A stretch of DNA of 61,880 nucleotides from JBGSKY01 sp041740995 (GCA_041740995.1 JBGSKY010000299.1:1-61880); one strand, 5' to 3'. Counted from the stretch's first letter, positions 35,936 to 44,998 are shown. Program-made: numbers and translations. Notes: generated by a model not told the origin, from the letters alone.

Positions 35936-37318
35936 TCAAACTATGTCAAGAGTATTGGGGCCAACTCCGTCTGTGGTTGCCCAATAACCACCGAGTGCAT
36001 GATCGCAAAGAACTGCTGAGCTTGCCTTGACATTTGTTATTTCGCCGAATGAATGATCAACCGGCAACTTGAAGACAGACTCGCCTTTGACGAAAGTTTG
36101 AACAGGCCAACCAGTCAACGTAACACCCGCCCAAGGAGACCATTTGCATTTGGTGAATTGCTCTTCATCTTTGATCGTTCGAGTTCGTTGCGGATCGACA
36201 AGCACTAAATCCGCATCGTAACCGACTGCGATCCGACCTTTGCCGACCAAGCCCCAAATTCTTGCCGGAGCGTCTGCACACCAACTTGCAAGTTGACTGT
36301 AAGAAAACCCTTTGCGTTGTGCTGAATCTAAGAGCAAGGCGAAATAATTTTCGACTGCCGGAAGTCCGCTTGGCGAGGCTGGATAGCTAGCGGATTTTTC
36401 TTCTAAGGTGTGCGGTGCATGATCCGTTGCGATGACTTGAATTTTTCCGTCCAACAAGGCTTGCCAGAGCGCAGGCGGGTGTTCGGCGGGCTTGATTGAC
36501 GGATTCATTTGAATCTTTGTGCCTAGCCGATCGTAGTCGCGTGTGTCAAAGAACAGGTGGTGCGGGCAAGCTTCGGCAGTCACAAATGGACGAGAATCGG
36601 CGAAGATGGGAATCTCGTCAGCTGTGCTAACATGCAAGACATGAAATCGATGCTTGTGTCGCATCGCTAAATCGACTGCGCGAGTTGTCGCGATCACAGC
36701 TGCTTTCACATCTCGGATCATGGAATGTGTCGAGACATTTTGGCGGTTGCCGAACTGTTTTCGGTTGGTTTGTACCGTCGATTCGTCCTCGCAATGGGCG
36801 CAGATAGGCAGAGTCGTTTCCGCAAAAATTCTTTCGAGCGCTTCTTGGTCATCAACAAGCAGGTCACCTGTGCTGGAGCCGATGAAAATCTTGATTCCAG
36901 GAACGTTTGAAATCGATTTGAGATCTACAATATTTTGAGTGGTAGCGCCGATGTAAAAGCCGTAATTGACAGCCGATTTCTTGGCTGCGAGCTGATACTT
37001 GGCTCGAATTTCATTTTCGTTAATTGCCGCCGGTATAGTATTTGGCATTTCGAGATAGGTCGTAACCCCACCGGCAGCACATGCCGTTGATGCCGTGAAT
37101 AGATCTTCTTTATGAGTCAAGCCGGGCTCACGAAAATGCACTTGGTCGTCGATTAGACCCGGGAATAGCAACAAGCCTTTTCCATCAATCTTCTCATCAG
37201 CATCGACTGTCGGTGGCGCATCGATAGCCGCAATTTTGCCTCCTATAATCAGAACATTAGTCACAAAACAGCCAGACGGAAAAACCACCTCGGCATCTCG
37301 GATCAAAGTGCGTTTCAT
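35936..37318 (-). CDS. pyrC: Dihydroorotase (class I type)
   Basis: Third step of pyrimidine synthesis, the reversible cyclisation of carbamoyl aspartate. 460 residues, amidohydrolase fold. Metal-binding and catalytic landmarks: DDQVHFREPGLTHKEDL (57-73), the probable carboxylated lysine in GIKIFIGSSTG, AHCEDE, HVLHVSTADE and ATDHAPHT. In the first block, the position usually held by the first histidine of the HxH pair is Q59 (DQVH instead of PHVH). The same DDQVHFREPG form is, from memory, standard in Bacteroidetes dihydroorotases, so it is probably a family variant and not decay. No other pyr genes adjoin; it is divergent from a membrane protein gene. Confidence 0.92.
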   Translation of the reverse strand: MKRTLIRDAEVVFPSGCFVTNVLIIGGKIAAIDAPPTVDADEKIDGKGLLLFPGLIDDQVHFREPGLTHKEDLFTASTACAAGGVTTYLEMPNTIPAAINENEIRAKYQLAAKKSAVNYGFYIGATTQNIVDLKSISNVPGIKIFIGSSTGDLLVDDQEALERIFAETTLPICAHCEDESTVQTNRKQFGNRQNVSTHSMIRDVKAAVIATTRAVDLAMRHKHRFHVLHVSTADEIPIFADSRPFVTAEACPHHLFFDTRDYDRLGTKIQMNPSIKPAEHPPALWQALLDGKIQVIATDHAPHTLEEKSASYPASPSGLPAVENYFALLLDSAQRKGFSYSQLASWCADAPARIWGLVGKGRIAVGYDADLVLVDPQRTRTIKDEEQFTKCKWSPWAGVTLTGWPVQTFVKGESVFKLPVDHSFGEITNVKASSAVLCDHALGGYWATTDGVGPNTLDIV

Positions 37319-37398
37319 CTAGTCGTATCTCGATTACAATCGGCTTGTTGTAAAATGGAATTCGCCTTTTACGCGACGCAGTCAGGAATACGATCGCT

Positions 37399-39462
37399 AT
37401 GCCCCCTAACGGTAACACCTCTCTTAAGCCACGCCAACCGGGTTCGTTCTGGGAGAGTCTGATTGCTTCGCTGGTGGCACTGACTTGGCTCGGCCTAATC
37501 ATCGGTTGTTTGGCAGCCCTGGTTTATCGATTCTCCAATTCGACAGGCGCCAGATGGGCTGACGGATCTGCCAATGGAGCGGCTGTTTGCGTTGCCACAG
37601 TTTATATCACTGGGTTGCTAGCGGTATTTCTTGCGCTGTACAAGTTAGCCTTCGGGAGATCTCGACTGACGGCGCTTTTCTATTTGTTCCTCGGCATACT
37701 GCCTGCCACGATCTTGTTCTGGAATATAGCCGAACGGCAACTTGGTAACGGGTTAGCAAGTTTGGGAAACCGTCAGAGTACAGTTCTGCTGATCGGCAAT
37801 TTTTTTGATCTTGGTCATGTCCGACTGTTCGGTGGATCATTATGGACGCAATCGACCGATTTACCCAATGTTCGAGGCTACCTGGAAAATGACGATGAAG
37901 GTCAAAAGCAGCGATTGGAATTCGCGAACGATTTCGTCGGCGACGTCCGCGGCGTGTTGGAGTTGTCCGATCCGCAACCACTACGGATCAACTTCGATCC
38001 TATCAGTGAATTGATCACGCCAGATGTCTTTTCTTGGATTGTGTTGCAGCAGAAGTTGGCTGATGATCAACCGATGACGGAAGCTGAGTGGAGTCAGTTA
38101 GCGGACGGAATACTAACGTCAGAGCTTAAATTTGACCACAATCCTCCAGAACTCTTGTTGTCTGGTTGGCGAGAGTATTGGAGCCAGAGCACCGATGCTT
38201 TGATGGATCGGTACTTCACCGCTCGATCGACGCATATGATGCTGCCGAATATTTCTGAACTTACGTCAGATGAGTATTACAACAAGGCAACAACCAACCA
38301 CGATACCGTCGGCGGAGCATTCGTCTCGTTTTTGATCGAAGAATTGAAGACGACGGATTTTCTCAAATATTGCCAAGTGGCAGGTCCTACTGACTTTCGC
38401 ACGACTGTCGAAGAGTCAACGTCGGGTAACTGGTCGGAATTGTCCGAACGGTTCGAAGCTTGGTTGCGAATGGAGGCTGATCGACTTGGTTGGGATCGCC
38501 AAGCTACGTTTGCATCAACGCCGCTGGATAGTGATTCGGCCATGCTAGACCGAATCGCTTCCTCGCTTCAAAACGTTGAAAAACTACGCCCCGATAATTC
38601 GGCGATCCGTCGCGATTGGGACGAGTTGTTAGAAAAAGCGGCCGAGTATTATCGAGAAAGAATGCTCGACGTCGCTGATGTTGGATTTGACAAGAAGCTG
38701 ACTTTTCCCAAATCTGAATTATATGCAATGCCGGACCAGAAGCGTCTGCGTGCATTGCGTTCCGAAGCAGGCTATTGGTACTCGATGAATGATTCAAAAA
38801 CCGAAGAAATCATCGTTGTCTCTGATTCAAAGTCTTTTCGAGGGAAACGCGATCAAGAAGAAATTGTAAGAACAGCATGTACTATCGATTCCGATCTGGA
38901 ACGCCGCGCTGCGGTCAATCAAGTTTTGAACGCGATTCGTGACTGGAGGCTCGAAGGAGATTTGATCCGAGAGTTGAACACATTCGCAAACAGTGATGCC
39001 GAATGGGTGGTTGCCTCAATTGAGAAAACAGCGGCTTCAGAAATCGATATAGTTCTTCGATCGAAAAAGCCGGAAAGAGAGAACCAGGAGTGCGAAATAA
39101 CTGTTGCTTCTGACAACGGACTGCGCGTTACTAAGCGGACACAAAAGAAGGATTCAATAAGTACTGAAGTAATAGAAAGAGTCTATGCGTCGCCGAACGA
39201 AGGTAGTGTCATCGTAAGAAGCGAGACTGCCAAAAGCGAGCGCGACCCCGCTTCACAAATACGTCCGATCCTCGTTGAATACAGTTTGCTAGATGAAAAG
39301 ACAGCAGGCTCACTAAGAGAAGAGCTTGCCTACATTACGGTTACCGATTGCGATGCAGAAGTTCCAGAAACTTCATCGACTCTTCAGCTCATTCGACAAG
39401 TCTGCGGTGGCCTATGTTTCATTTCTCTTCTTTGTGTCGTCGGATATTTTGTTCGACGATAG
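37399..39462 (+). CDS. Membrane protein of unknown function with large soluble domain
   Basis: 687 residues. Three N-terminal membrane segments (LIASLVALTWLGLIIGCLAA, GAAVCVATVYITGLLAVFLA, LTALFYLFLGILPATILFW), a soluble region of about 530 residues, and a last span (VCGGLCFISLLCVVGYFV) three residues from the end. In the middle, TVGGAFVSFLIEELKTTDFL followed by the WSELSERFEAWL helix resembles the tail segment of gluzincin (peptidase MA-like) domains, but no HExxH is present, so a catalytically dead relative is the most I would suggest. The later part is rich in charged residues. It starts at ATG 37399, divergent from pyrC. Confidence 0.65.
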   Translation: MPPNGNTSLKPRQPGSFWESLIASLVALTWLGLIIGCLAALVYRFSNSTGARWADGSANGAAVCVATVYITGLLAVFLALYKLAFGRSRLTALFYLFLGILPATILFWNIAERQLGNGLASLGNRQSTVLLIGNFFDLGHVRLFGGSLWTQSTDLPNVRGYLENDDEGQKQRLEFANDFVGDVRGVLELSDPQPLRINFDPISELITPDVFSWIVLQQKLADDQPMTEAEWSQLADGILTSELKFDHNPPELLLSGWREYWSQSTDALMDRYFTARSTHMMLPNISELTSDEYYNKATTNHDTVGGAFVSFLIEELKTTDFLKYCQVAGPTDFRTTVEESTSGNWSELSERFEAWLRMEADRLGWDRQATFASTPLDSDSAMLDRIASSLQNVEKLRPDNSAIRRDWDELLEKAAEYYRERMLDVADVGFDKKLTFPKSELYAMPDQKRLRALRSEAGYWYSMNDSKTEEIIVVSDSKSFRGKRDQEEIVRTACTIDSDLERRAAVNQVLNAIRDWRLEGDLIRELNTFANSDAEWVVASIEKTAASEIDIVLRSKKPERENQECEITVASDNGLRVTKRTQKKDSISTEVIERVYASPNEGSVIVRSETAKSERDPASQIRPILVEYSLLDEKTAGSLREELAYITVTDCDAEVPETSSTLQLIRQVCGGLCFISLLCVVGYFVRR

Positions 39463-39654
39463 AACGTGCGAAGAGACCTTCGAAAGGCGGTCGTGCGGTC
39501 TGATTGTCATCGATCGGGCGGCGATATAAAATTTCGACTGCTTTAGTCAGCGGAGTCAATGGATTGCCGGCCAAATCTCATTCGATACTCCCTTTCCGCT
39601 TTTTGTCAGTTCATTCCCCGCCCCGACTGGTTCGCTTTCAAACTGGGATCAAAA

Positions 39655-41106
39655 ATGACGCACAATCGACGCAATTTTATAAAGTCATCCTCAGTCGCCG
39701 CACTGGCGGCCCCTTTGCTTTCGAGCTTCCGAGGCTATTCGGCGAACGAGGAGGTTCGCTTAGGTTTCATCGGTGCTGGCGGACGTGCCGGCGAGCTCTC
39801 CGAAGCGTATTCAAAATGCAAAAATGCTAAGATAGTCATGTTCGCAGATCCTGATTTGTCGCGAGCTGGAAACTTGGCGCAGCACTATCAGGCTCAAGCA
39901 GTTCAAGATCTTCGCAAAGTCTTGGACAACCCAGAAATAGACGCCGTTGTGATATCGACTTGTAACCATTGGCATTGCTTGGCAGCGATCTGGGCACTGG
40001 ACGCGGGTAAACACGTGTACGTCGAAAAACCGCTGTCGCACAATCAGTGGGAAGGCCGACAATTGCTCAATGCTGCCAAGCGATCGAAAAAAATTGTGCA
40101 AATTGGTACCCAGCAACGTAGCGATCCAATGCAAGAAGCTGCCAAGCGATTTCTGCACGAAGACAACGCTCTTGGGGCTATAAAGTTTGTGCAAGCCAAT
40201 CGACTTGGCCCGAGAACTTCAATCGGGAAGAATGATACCGCGTTATCACCGCCTCCGAATGTCGACTACAACCTTTGGCTGGGGCCCGCTGTAGACGAGC
40301 CAATCTATCGTGACAGTTTTCACTACGACTGGCATTGGAATTGGAACACTGGTAACGGCGAGATGGGCAACTGGGGTGTCCACATTTTAGACGATGTACG
40401 TAATGTTGCTTATCAGGATCAGGTAAGTACTCCCAAGCGCATCGTTGGAGCGGGCGGTCGAGTTGGTTGGAATGATGCTGGTACAACACCGAACGTGCAT
40501 TTCTGCTTGTTTGAAACAGAAAAGTTCCCAACACTCATCGCGCTAAGCAACTTGAACAGTCAACCTCAGGCAAAAACAAGCTGGAGTTGTCCAGTCAACG
40601 GAAAAATTAAAGGACCATCTAGCGGCTACGTGATTGTCTGCGAGGGAGGTTACTACCTTGGACAACGTGGGAAAGGTGAGGCAATTGATCTAGATGGAAA
40701 GACAATCAAGGAATTCAAAGGTGGCAACTTCATGAATCTGCACATGCAAAATTTCATTGATGCCGTAATCGCCAATGATTCGACTCAACTCAATGGAGGC
40801 TTAGAAAACGGACACCACAGTACCGGATGGTGCAATTTGGCAAACATCGGCGTCCGAGCAGGGAAAAACTACGACACAAGCCGACTGGCGGCATCGAGCT
40901 CACTGAATGCTTGGGGTGGATTGATTGACTTGATGGAAAAACAACTCACCCCATTCGATGTAAATCCTGACGCACTAGTTGCAAGTCCGATCTTGACGCA
41001 CGATCCGATTACCGAGCAATTTATCGGAGAAAACGCTTCAATCGCCAACGAGTTTCTAAAGCGGCAATACCGTGCTGGCTTTGAAGTAGTCGCTCAAACC
41101 TTGTAG
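39655..41106 (+). CDS. Tat-exported Gfo/Idh/MocA-family oxidoreductase
   Basis: NAD(P)-dependent sugar or cyclitol oxidoreductase. The ATG at 39655 is chosen because a twin-arginine signal follows at once (HNRRNFIKSSSVAALAAPLL); the open frame to 39559 is ignored. The Rossmann fold begins VRLGFIGAGGRAGEL, the EKP motif is in HVYVEKPLSHN, and YDWHWNWNTGNGEMGNWGVH is typical of the planctomycete exported subgroup. 483 residues. Cofactor must be loaded before Tat export. Together with the DUF1080 and PVC-type proteins it suggests periplasmic keto-glycoside chemistry, an inference from family. Confidence 0.9.
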   Translation: MTHNRRNFIKSSSVAALAAPLLSSFRGYSANEEVRLGFIGAGGRAGELSEAYSKCKNAKIVMFADPDLSRAGNLAQHYQAQAVQDLRKVLDNPEIDAVVISTCNHWHCLAAIWALDAGKHVYVEKPLSHNQWEGRQLLNAAKRSKKIVQIGTQQRSDPMQEAAKRFLHEDNALGAIKFVQANRLGPRTSIGKNDTALSPPPNVDYNLWLGPAVDEPIYRDSFHYDWHWNWNTGNGEMGNWGVHILDDVRNVAYQDQVSTPKRIVGAGGRVGWNDAGTTPNVHFCLFETEKFPTLIALSNLNSQPQAKTSWSCPVNGKIKGPSSGYVIVCEGGYYLGQRGKGEAIDLDGKTIKEFKGGNFMNLHMQNFIDAVIANDSTQLNGGLENGHHSTGWCNLANIGVRAGKNYDTSRLAASSSLNAWGGLIDLMEKQLTPFDVNPDALVASPILTHDPITEQFIGENASIANEFLKRQYRAGFEVVAQTL

Positions 41107-41128
41107 CCGAAAGATGTAGGTATCCGCG

Positions 41129-41926
41129 ATTGCCCTGATTCCTATTAACGACCTCTCGGATCCGCGATTGAGTCCATACCGCGATTTAAAGAATCGCAAT
41201 CCAACGGGGCTGAGCGGCGTATTTGTCGTTGAAAGCAAGCTGCTAGTCCAACGATTGGTCGACAGCGAATATGAGATCGAATCGATTATGGTCGATTCAC
41301 ACATCGGAGAAATTCCATCCGCATGGCTCGAGTTCAATGTGCCAATTTATCAAATTGCCGAAGCTTCGCCTTTGCTCGGTTTTCATTTCCACAGAGGCAC
41401 GATGGCCTGTGGACGACGTCGACCGCTTCACGAGGCGACCGCATTTGTTGAAAATTGGGAAGAACGAAAAGCAACTTGCGCGGCAGCATATCTGCACTCA
41501 ATTCAGGACCCAGAGAACATGGGCTTGATTCTCCGGTGCTGTGCTGCTTTAAACGTAAATGACGTCATCATTGGGCCATCATGCGTCGATCCATATGCGC
41601 GTCGTGTCATTCGTGTTTCGATGAGCACAGTGCTGAAGTTGAATCTTCTGAAAGACAAGGAACCGTCAGAGTTTATTCAGAAACTGAACAAACATAACAT
41701 TATTTCAATTGCATCGACGCTTTCGAAAGATTCTTGTTCGCTTCGAGACTTCCGACCTGATCGACCCAGCGTTCTATTTCTCGGCAATGAAGCCAATGGT
41801 TTGCCGGAAGACTTAGTCCGTCAATGCCAGACGCGACTTTCAATTCCCATGCGGACCGGAATCGACTCACTGAATGTCAGCCACGCGGCAGCCATCTTTC
41901 TATACGCGTTGACCGATAGTGAATAA
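41129..41926 (+). CDS. SpoU/TrmH-family RNA 2'-O-methyltransferase (probable non-ATG start)
   Basis: SAM-dependent RNA ribose methyltransferase with a C-terminal trefoil-knot domain: motif 1 in DPENMGLILRCCAALNV, motif 2 LFLGNEANGLP, motif 3 SIPMRTGIDSLNVSHAAAI. The first conventional start is TTG at 41168, but coding-like, family-like sequence continues upstream in frame (ALIPINDLSDPRLSPYRDLK). A stop at 41117 bounds it, and the only candidates are ATT at 41129 and CTG at 41135. AGGT at 41118-41121 lies 7 bases before the ATT, which is therefore used here. The substrate (tRNA or rRNA) cannot be told. Confidence 0.8.
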   Translation: MALIPINDLSDPRLSPYRDLKNRNPTGLSGVFVVESKLLVQRLVDSEYEIESIMVDSHIGEIPSAWLEFNVPIYQIAEASPLLGFHFHRGTMACGRRRPLHEATAFVENWEERKATCAAAYLHSIQDPENMGLILRCCAALNVNDVIIGPSCVDPYARRVIRVSMSTVLKLNLLKDKEPSEFIQKLNKHNIISIASTLSKDSCSLRDFRPDRPSVLFLGNEANGLPEDLVRQCQTRLSIPMRTGIDSLNVSHAAAIFLYALTDSE

Positions 41927-42035
41927 GAGAAAGTCCATCATCAAAACAAGCTTAACGACTCTGGCGACCACTTGCTCCGCTTCATTTTCGATTCTGCGAA
42001 ATATTCGGCGATTGATAGTTACCGACGCGTGTCGC

Positions 42036-42665
42036 TCATAGTTGAAACAAACGCACCGGTGGTCCGAACTCAGATAACCTCAACGACTCGGCGTCGATCA
42101 GACTTGATTGGGCAGCGGTCCGGAGATCTAGAGGTTCTAAAATCTCGCAAGACTTTAGCAGAATGCATTCGTCTGCGTCCACAATTTGTGCTAGGTACAC
42201 CGCAATTGCATCAGACGTGGTTTGCCAACCTAGGGCCGGTACTCGCGAATGTTTCGCGGCGATTGCATTTGATTTGTGGAGGATCGAGCTATAAAAAGAA
42301 TTTACGCTTACAAGACTTACGCTTCGCCCAATAGACAAATTCTTATCTCGCTTGCCGGCCCGTTTTAGAATGCTGAACTCTTCGGAAGTTGAGATCTGAC
42401 GAAGGTCAAAACAACGCGAGTTACGTGCGAGGATTTCAATTGCGATCTGTTGATTTAACTCCATCAGCTCGACACATCGCCAGTGCATGTTTACTCTATC
42501 AAGGCGGTGGATTGCATCCAGCTCACGCATGGCTTCAACAGCCTTTCCACCACCGACGATCATCAAATATGCTGTGGGCGGACGATTTTCGATAAAATCG
42601 TTTAGACGGATATGCCAATCAGTTTGCGCAAGTAGGCTGCCTCCCAATTTCAATACGACTAGCAC
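42036..42665 (-). CDS. mfnE: Amino-acid-kinase-family protein, MfnE-like (methanofuran synthesis)
   Basis: Small amino-acid-kinase fold protein of 209 residues with the N-terminal KLGGSLL and the MIVGGGKAVEAMREL nucleotide/substrate loop. In methanogens and H4MPT-using methylotrophs such a kinase (MfnE) phosphorylates 5-(aminomethyl)-3-furanmethanol phosphate. The assignment rests on the fold plus its position 9 bases downstream of mfnF on the same strand. The start is GTG ending at 42665. It ends 109 bases from the convergent methyltransferase gene. Without its neighbour it could only be called an aspartate/uridylate-kinase relative. Confidence 0.72.
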   Translation of the reverse strand: MLVVLKLGGSLLAQTDWHIRLNDFIENRPPTAYLMIVGGGKAVEAMRELDAIHRLDRVNMHWRCVELMELNQQIAIEILARNSRCFDLRQISTSEEFSILKRAGKRDKNLSIGRSVSLVSVNSFYSSILHKSNAIAAKHSRVPALGWQTTSDAIAVYLAQIVDADECILLKSCEILEPLDLRTAAQSSLIDAESLRLSEFGPPVRLFQL

Positions 42666-42674
42666 AGCAAATTC

Positions 42675-43691
42675 TCAACTTGCTTCAAAGTAGTATTCTG
42701 CGAGATTCGCGACTGCGTAAGCCGGGGCGACGCGTGAAAGCTCGGGAGTCATCTGGTCGATCAAAGATACCAACGGTACATCGAGGCCAGCAAGTTGCAA
42801 AGCAGATTGGCAGAGGAAATCTCCATGCCCACTTAACACAACGCTGGTTAAACTTTGATCGTCAAAGAACCTAACACGCTTCGCAATCGCATCGGCGACG
42901 AGTCTGCATTGAGCTTTAAAAGTTGATTCAGCAATCGCGACCGCGAGTGCATTCGTGTCGTGATCTAAATCAGTCCCAATACATCGAAGCAATCTGATTT
43001 TGCAATTTAAAATCGTTCTTGGTCTACCGTCACATGTTTCCAGACAATTTTCGTTTGCAGGGAGACTTCCCAAAACCGTATAAACGTCTGCCGTGGAAGC
43101 AAAATATTCGTTGACAATCGGATATCGCTGTCCATTCGCATCGACGAATTGCAACAATCCGTTCACTGATGATCGTTCAATGCCTGTGTAAACAAGTTCA
43201 CCGCTGAGCAGGCGATCTAAATCGGAGATGGAATTGGTCTCTACGCAGTTTGGTTTAACCATAATTAGATCAGTTGTAGTTGAACCAATATCACATAAGA
43301 GTGTCAGACCATCCACGCGATTAGCCACCCATTGAGCCAACGCGCGCCAATTAGATGCCGCTAGCCGAAGCGGTTGGCTTGCGGCATCGTTAGATGATAG
43401 CCAAGTCCCATCGCTACCAAAGAAGGAGACTTCTTTATCCGGAAATGCTTCTAATACGCAGGCGACGATGTGGCGGACGCCAACCGTTCTACTGGCGAAA
43501 CAGTCGGCCATTTCGCCGGTCATCGTTACTGCGATCCGTGCTTGCGGGTTAAAGCCAGAACTAATTTTGACCAATTGTTCCGAAAGACGATGCGGATGCT
43601 TCCACATCGCAAATGGAATTGTTTTGGCTTTGCCGCAGTGACTGGCTGCCTTGATGTTCGCACCACCAATATCCAATCCAACTGTCGGCAT
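42675..43691 (-). CDS. mfnF: Hydantoinase/ASKHA-fold H4MPT-linked C1 protein, MfnF-like
   Basis: Matches the protein family described as H4MPT-linked C1-transfer pathway protein, shown in methanogens to join the tyramine and furan parts of methanofuran (MfnF). The ATPase-like phosphate loop opens the protein (VGLDIGGANIKAAS), a second glycine loop reads CDIGSTTTDLIMVKP, and the C-terminal part has VVLSGHGDFL and AYAVANLAEYY. 338 residues, starting at the ATG ending at 43691. It sits between a conserved unknown (25-base gap) and mfnE (9-base gap). Planctomycetes are known to carry H4MPT/methanofuran C1 genes; no other member is in this window. Confidence 0.8.
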   Translation of the reverse strand: MPTVGLDIGGANIKAASHCGKAKTIPFAMWKHPHRLSEQLVKISSGFNPQARIAVTMTGEMADCFASRTVGVRHIVACVLEAFPDKEVSFFGSDGTWLSSNDAASQPLRLAASNWRALAQWVANRVDGLTLLCDIGSTTTDLIMVKPNCVETNSISDLDRLLSGELVYTGIERSSVNGLLQFVDANGQRYPIVNEYFASTADVYTVLGSLPANENCLETCDGRPRTILNCKIRLLRCIGTDLDHDTNALAVAIAESTFKAQCRLVADAIAKRVRFFDDQSLTSVVLSGHGDFLCQSALQLAGLDVPLVSLIDQMTPELSRVAPAYAVANLAEYYFEAS

Positions 43692-43716
43692 TTAAGTTGT
43701 CAAACGTGCATTGATG

Positions 43717-44649
43717 TTAGGAATCGCGATGCATGGCAAACTTGCGACATGCATCAATTACTAACAGCATATTCGATTGAGAGAATTCGTCCCAGCCTCG
43801 GCATCGATGACGAACGATAGCGAGTTTCATTTGCTCGACGGCTTCGGCCACATCATCGGGCAATTCGGGAAGACCTTGAAACGGATTTACTTCAGCCAAA
43901 ATTTCCGCATCAGTTTGCTCAGCCGTTTCGACGTTTGACTCATCGCGATACTCGCTATTTTCGTCGCCGAAATCGGGACCTTCTGGAAGCGGTCCGCCGC
44001 TGATTCGGCTGTCGTCATCGCGGTCGGAAGCCTCGCGATCTTCGGCTTCCGAAAGTGGTTCGAACGCGTCGTCATAATCAACAGCGACAATATCGTTGCT
44101 TGACGGTTCGCTAGCTGGATCGCCGCCCAATGCCGTCCAACGCTGTTTGCGCATTTGAGAAACGCTCCAGCTGCTTTGCGTTGCACCTTCAAGCCAGAGC
44201 GGCGCGTCATCCCAGTCGATTGCAGCCAAGAAATGGCTCCAGTAGAGCTTTGGATAACTTTCATGGTCCTTGCCGAATTTGGCAAAAACGCGGCGAAGTC
44301 GCCCCACATGTTGCGGCGATACGCCTTCGACCTGGCGAGACCAAACCTCATCGCTATAGTTCATCGCGTCATCACCGGCGGCAATGGCTGCCTCTCGCCA
44401 TTGGAAAATGATGCGTCCCTTTTCCCAATTCGTTTGGCTGATCAACTGATTCCAACGTCCAACAAATTCAGGACTTATCGACGCAGTTGCCGAATCATTG
44501 CGATCGTTGTAGAGATCGTTCAGAGATGACTCGATCGTTTCCACATTACTCTCAAATGGCAAATCATCGTTGATGGATTCGACGCGGGCTTCAATCGCTT
44601 TAATCGATACCTTTTTCAGAACCGGTTTCTTCGCTACGCCATTACTCAT
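43717..44649 (-). CDS. Conserved hypothetical protein, first gene of the mfnF-mfnE operon
   Basis: 310 residues, no signal peptide or membrane span, so cytoplasmic. The first third is acidic/low-complexity. The conserved-looking core (about 65-165) contains NWEKGRIIFQWREAAIAAG, a VGRLRRVFAKFG helix and YPKLYWSHFLAAIDWDDA, followed by SVSQMRKQRW, reminiscent of helix-turn-helix ParB-like cores but not assignable. A long acidic linker then leads to a C-terminal helical piece (AEAVEQMKLAIVRHRCRGW). It lies 25 bases before mfnF and is probably co-transcribed. Confidence 0.65.
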   Translation of the reverse strand: MSNGVAKKPVLKKVSIKAIEARVESINDDLPFESNVETIESSLNDLYNDRNDSATASISPEFVGRWNQLISQTNWEKGRIIFQWREAAIAAGDDAMNYSDEVWSRQVEGVSPQHVGRLRRVFAKFGKDHESYPKLYWSHFLAAIDWDDAPLWLEGATQSSWSVSQMRKQRWTALGGDPASEPSSNDIVAVDYDDAFEPLSEAEDREASDRDDDSRISGGPLPEGPDFGDENSEYRDESNVETAEQTDAEILAEVNPFQGLPELPDDVAEAVEQMKLAIVRHRCRGWDEFSQSNMLLVIDACRKFAMHRDS

Positions 44650-44998
44650 AGTTCACCAATACAAGACTCGGAAATTCTTAAATTGAGCAGTTCCCGGTGC
44701 AAATAACGCAAACGATTTTGTCGTGATCAGACTGGGGCCTGCAGCGACCAAGTCTTGCGTAAAAGTGTTTTAAAGAAAAGGATAATCGCTTCGGAATAGC
44801 ATCGAAGCTAACAGACAGTTGAACGCGATAACGATCGATTCGTTGCGTTCGAATAGAGAAGGCTTAACGACTACGCGACGCGAAGTATTTGATCGACGCG
44901 TTTTCCACACAAAAATACAAACGCATCCAACGTGGAAAAGACGTCAGCAAATTGAAGGCGTCATAACTCAAACTATGATTACACCAAAATTGGCTAAG
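44650..44998. other. Intergenic region, 349 bases, with an 8-bp inverted repeat
   Basis: Lies between the end of the SPFH gene and the start of the 43.7-44.6 kb operon, all on the minus strand. It should carry the SPFH terminator and the operon promoter. One clear inverted repeat, TTTTCCAC (44901-44908) and GTGGAAAA (44932-44939), is present. A 95-codon open frame on the plus strand from a TTG at 44819 runs into the SPFH gene and lacks support. Confidence 0.5.
44901..44939. promoter_or_regulatory. Inverted repeat TTTTCCAC-N23-GTGGAAAA
   Basis: Perfect 8-bp arms with a 23-base spacer, about 250 bases upstream of the 310-residue gene and 60 bases past the SPFH stop. Each arm is one or two mismatches from a DnaA box, but two sites are too few for an origin. 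It could be an operator or a terminator hairpin. Confidence 0.3.

Noticed and set aside
44901..44939. Two DnaA-box-like sequences as a replication origin
   Set aside because: Only two imperfect sites, no AT-rich unwinding region and no dnaA/dnaN/gyrB context.
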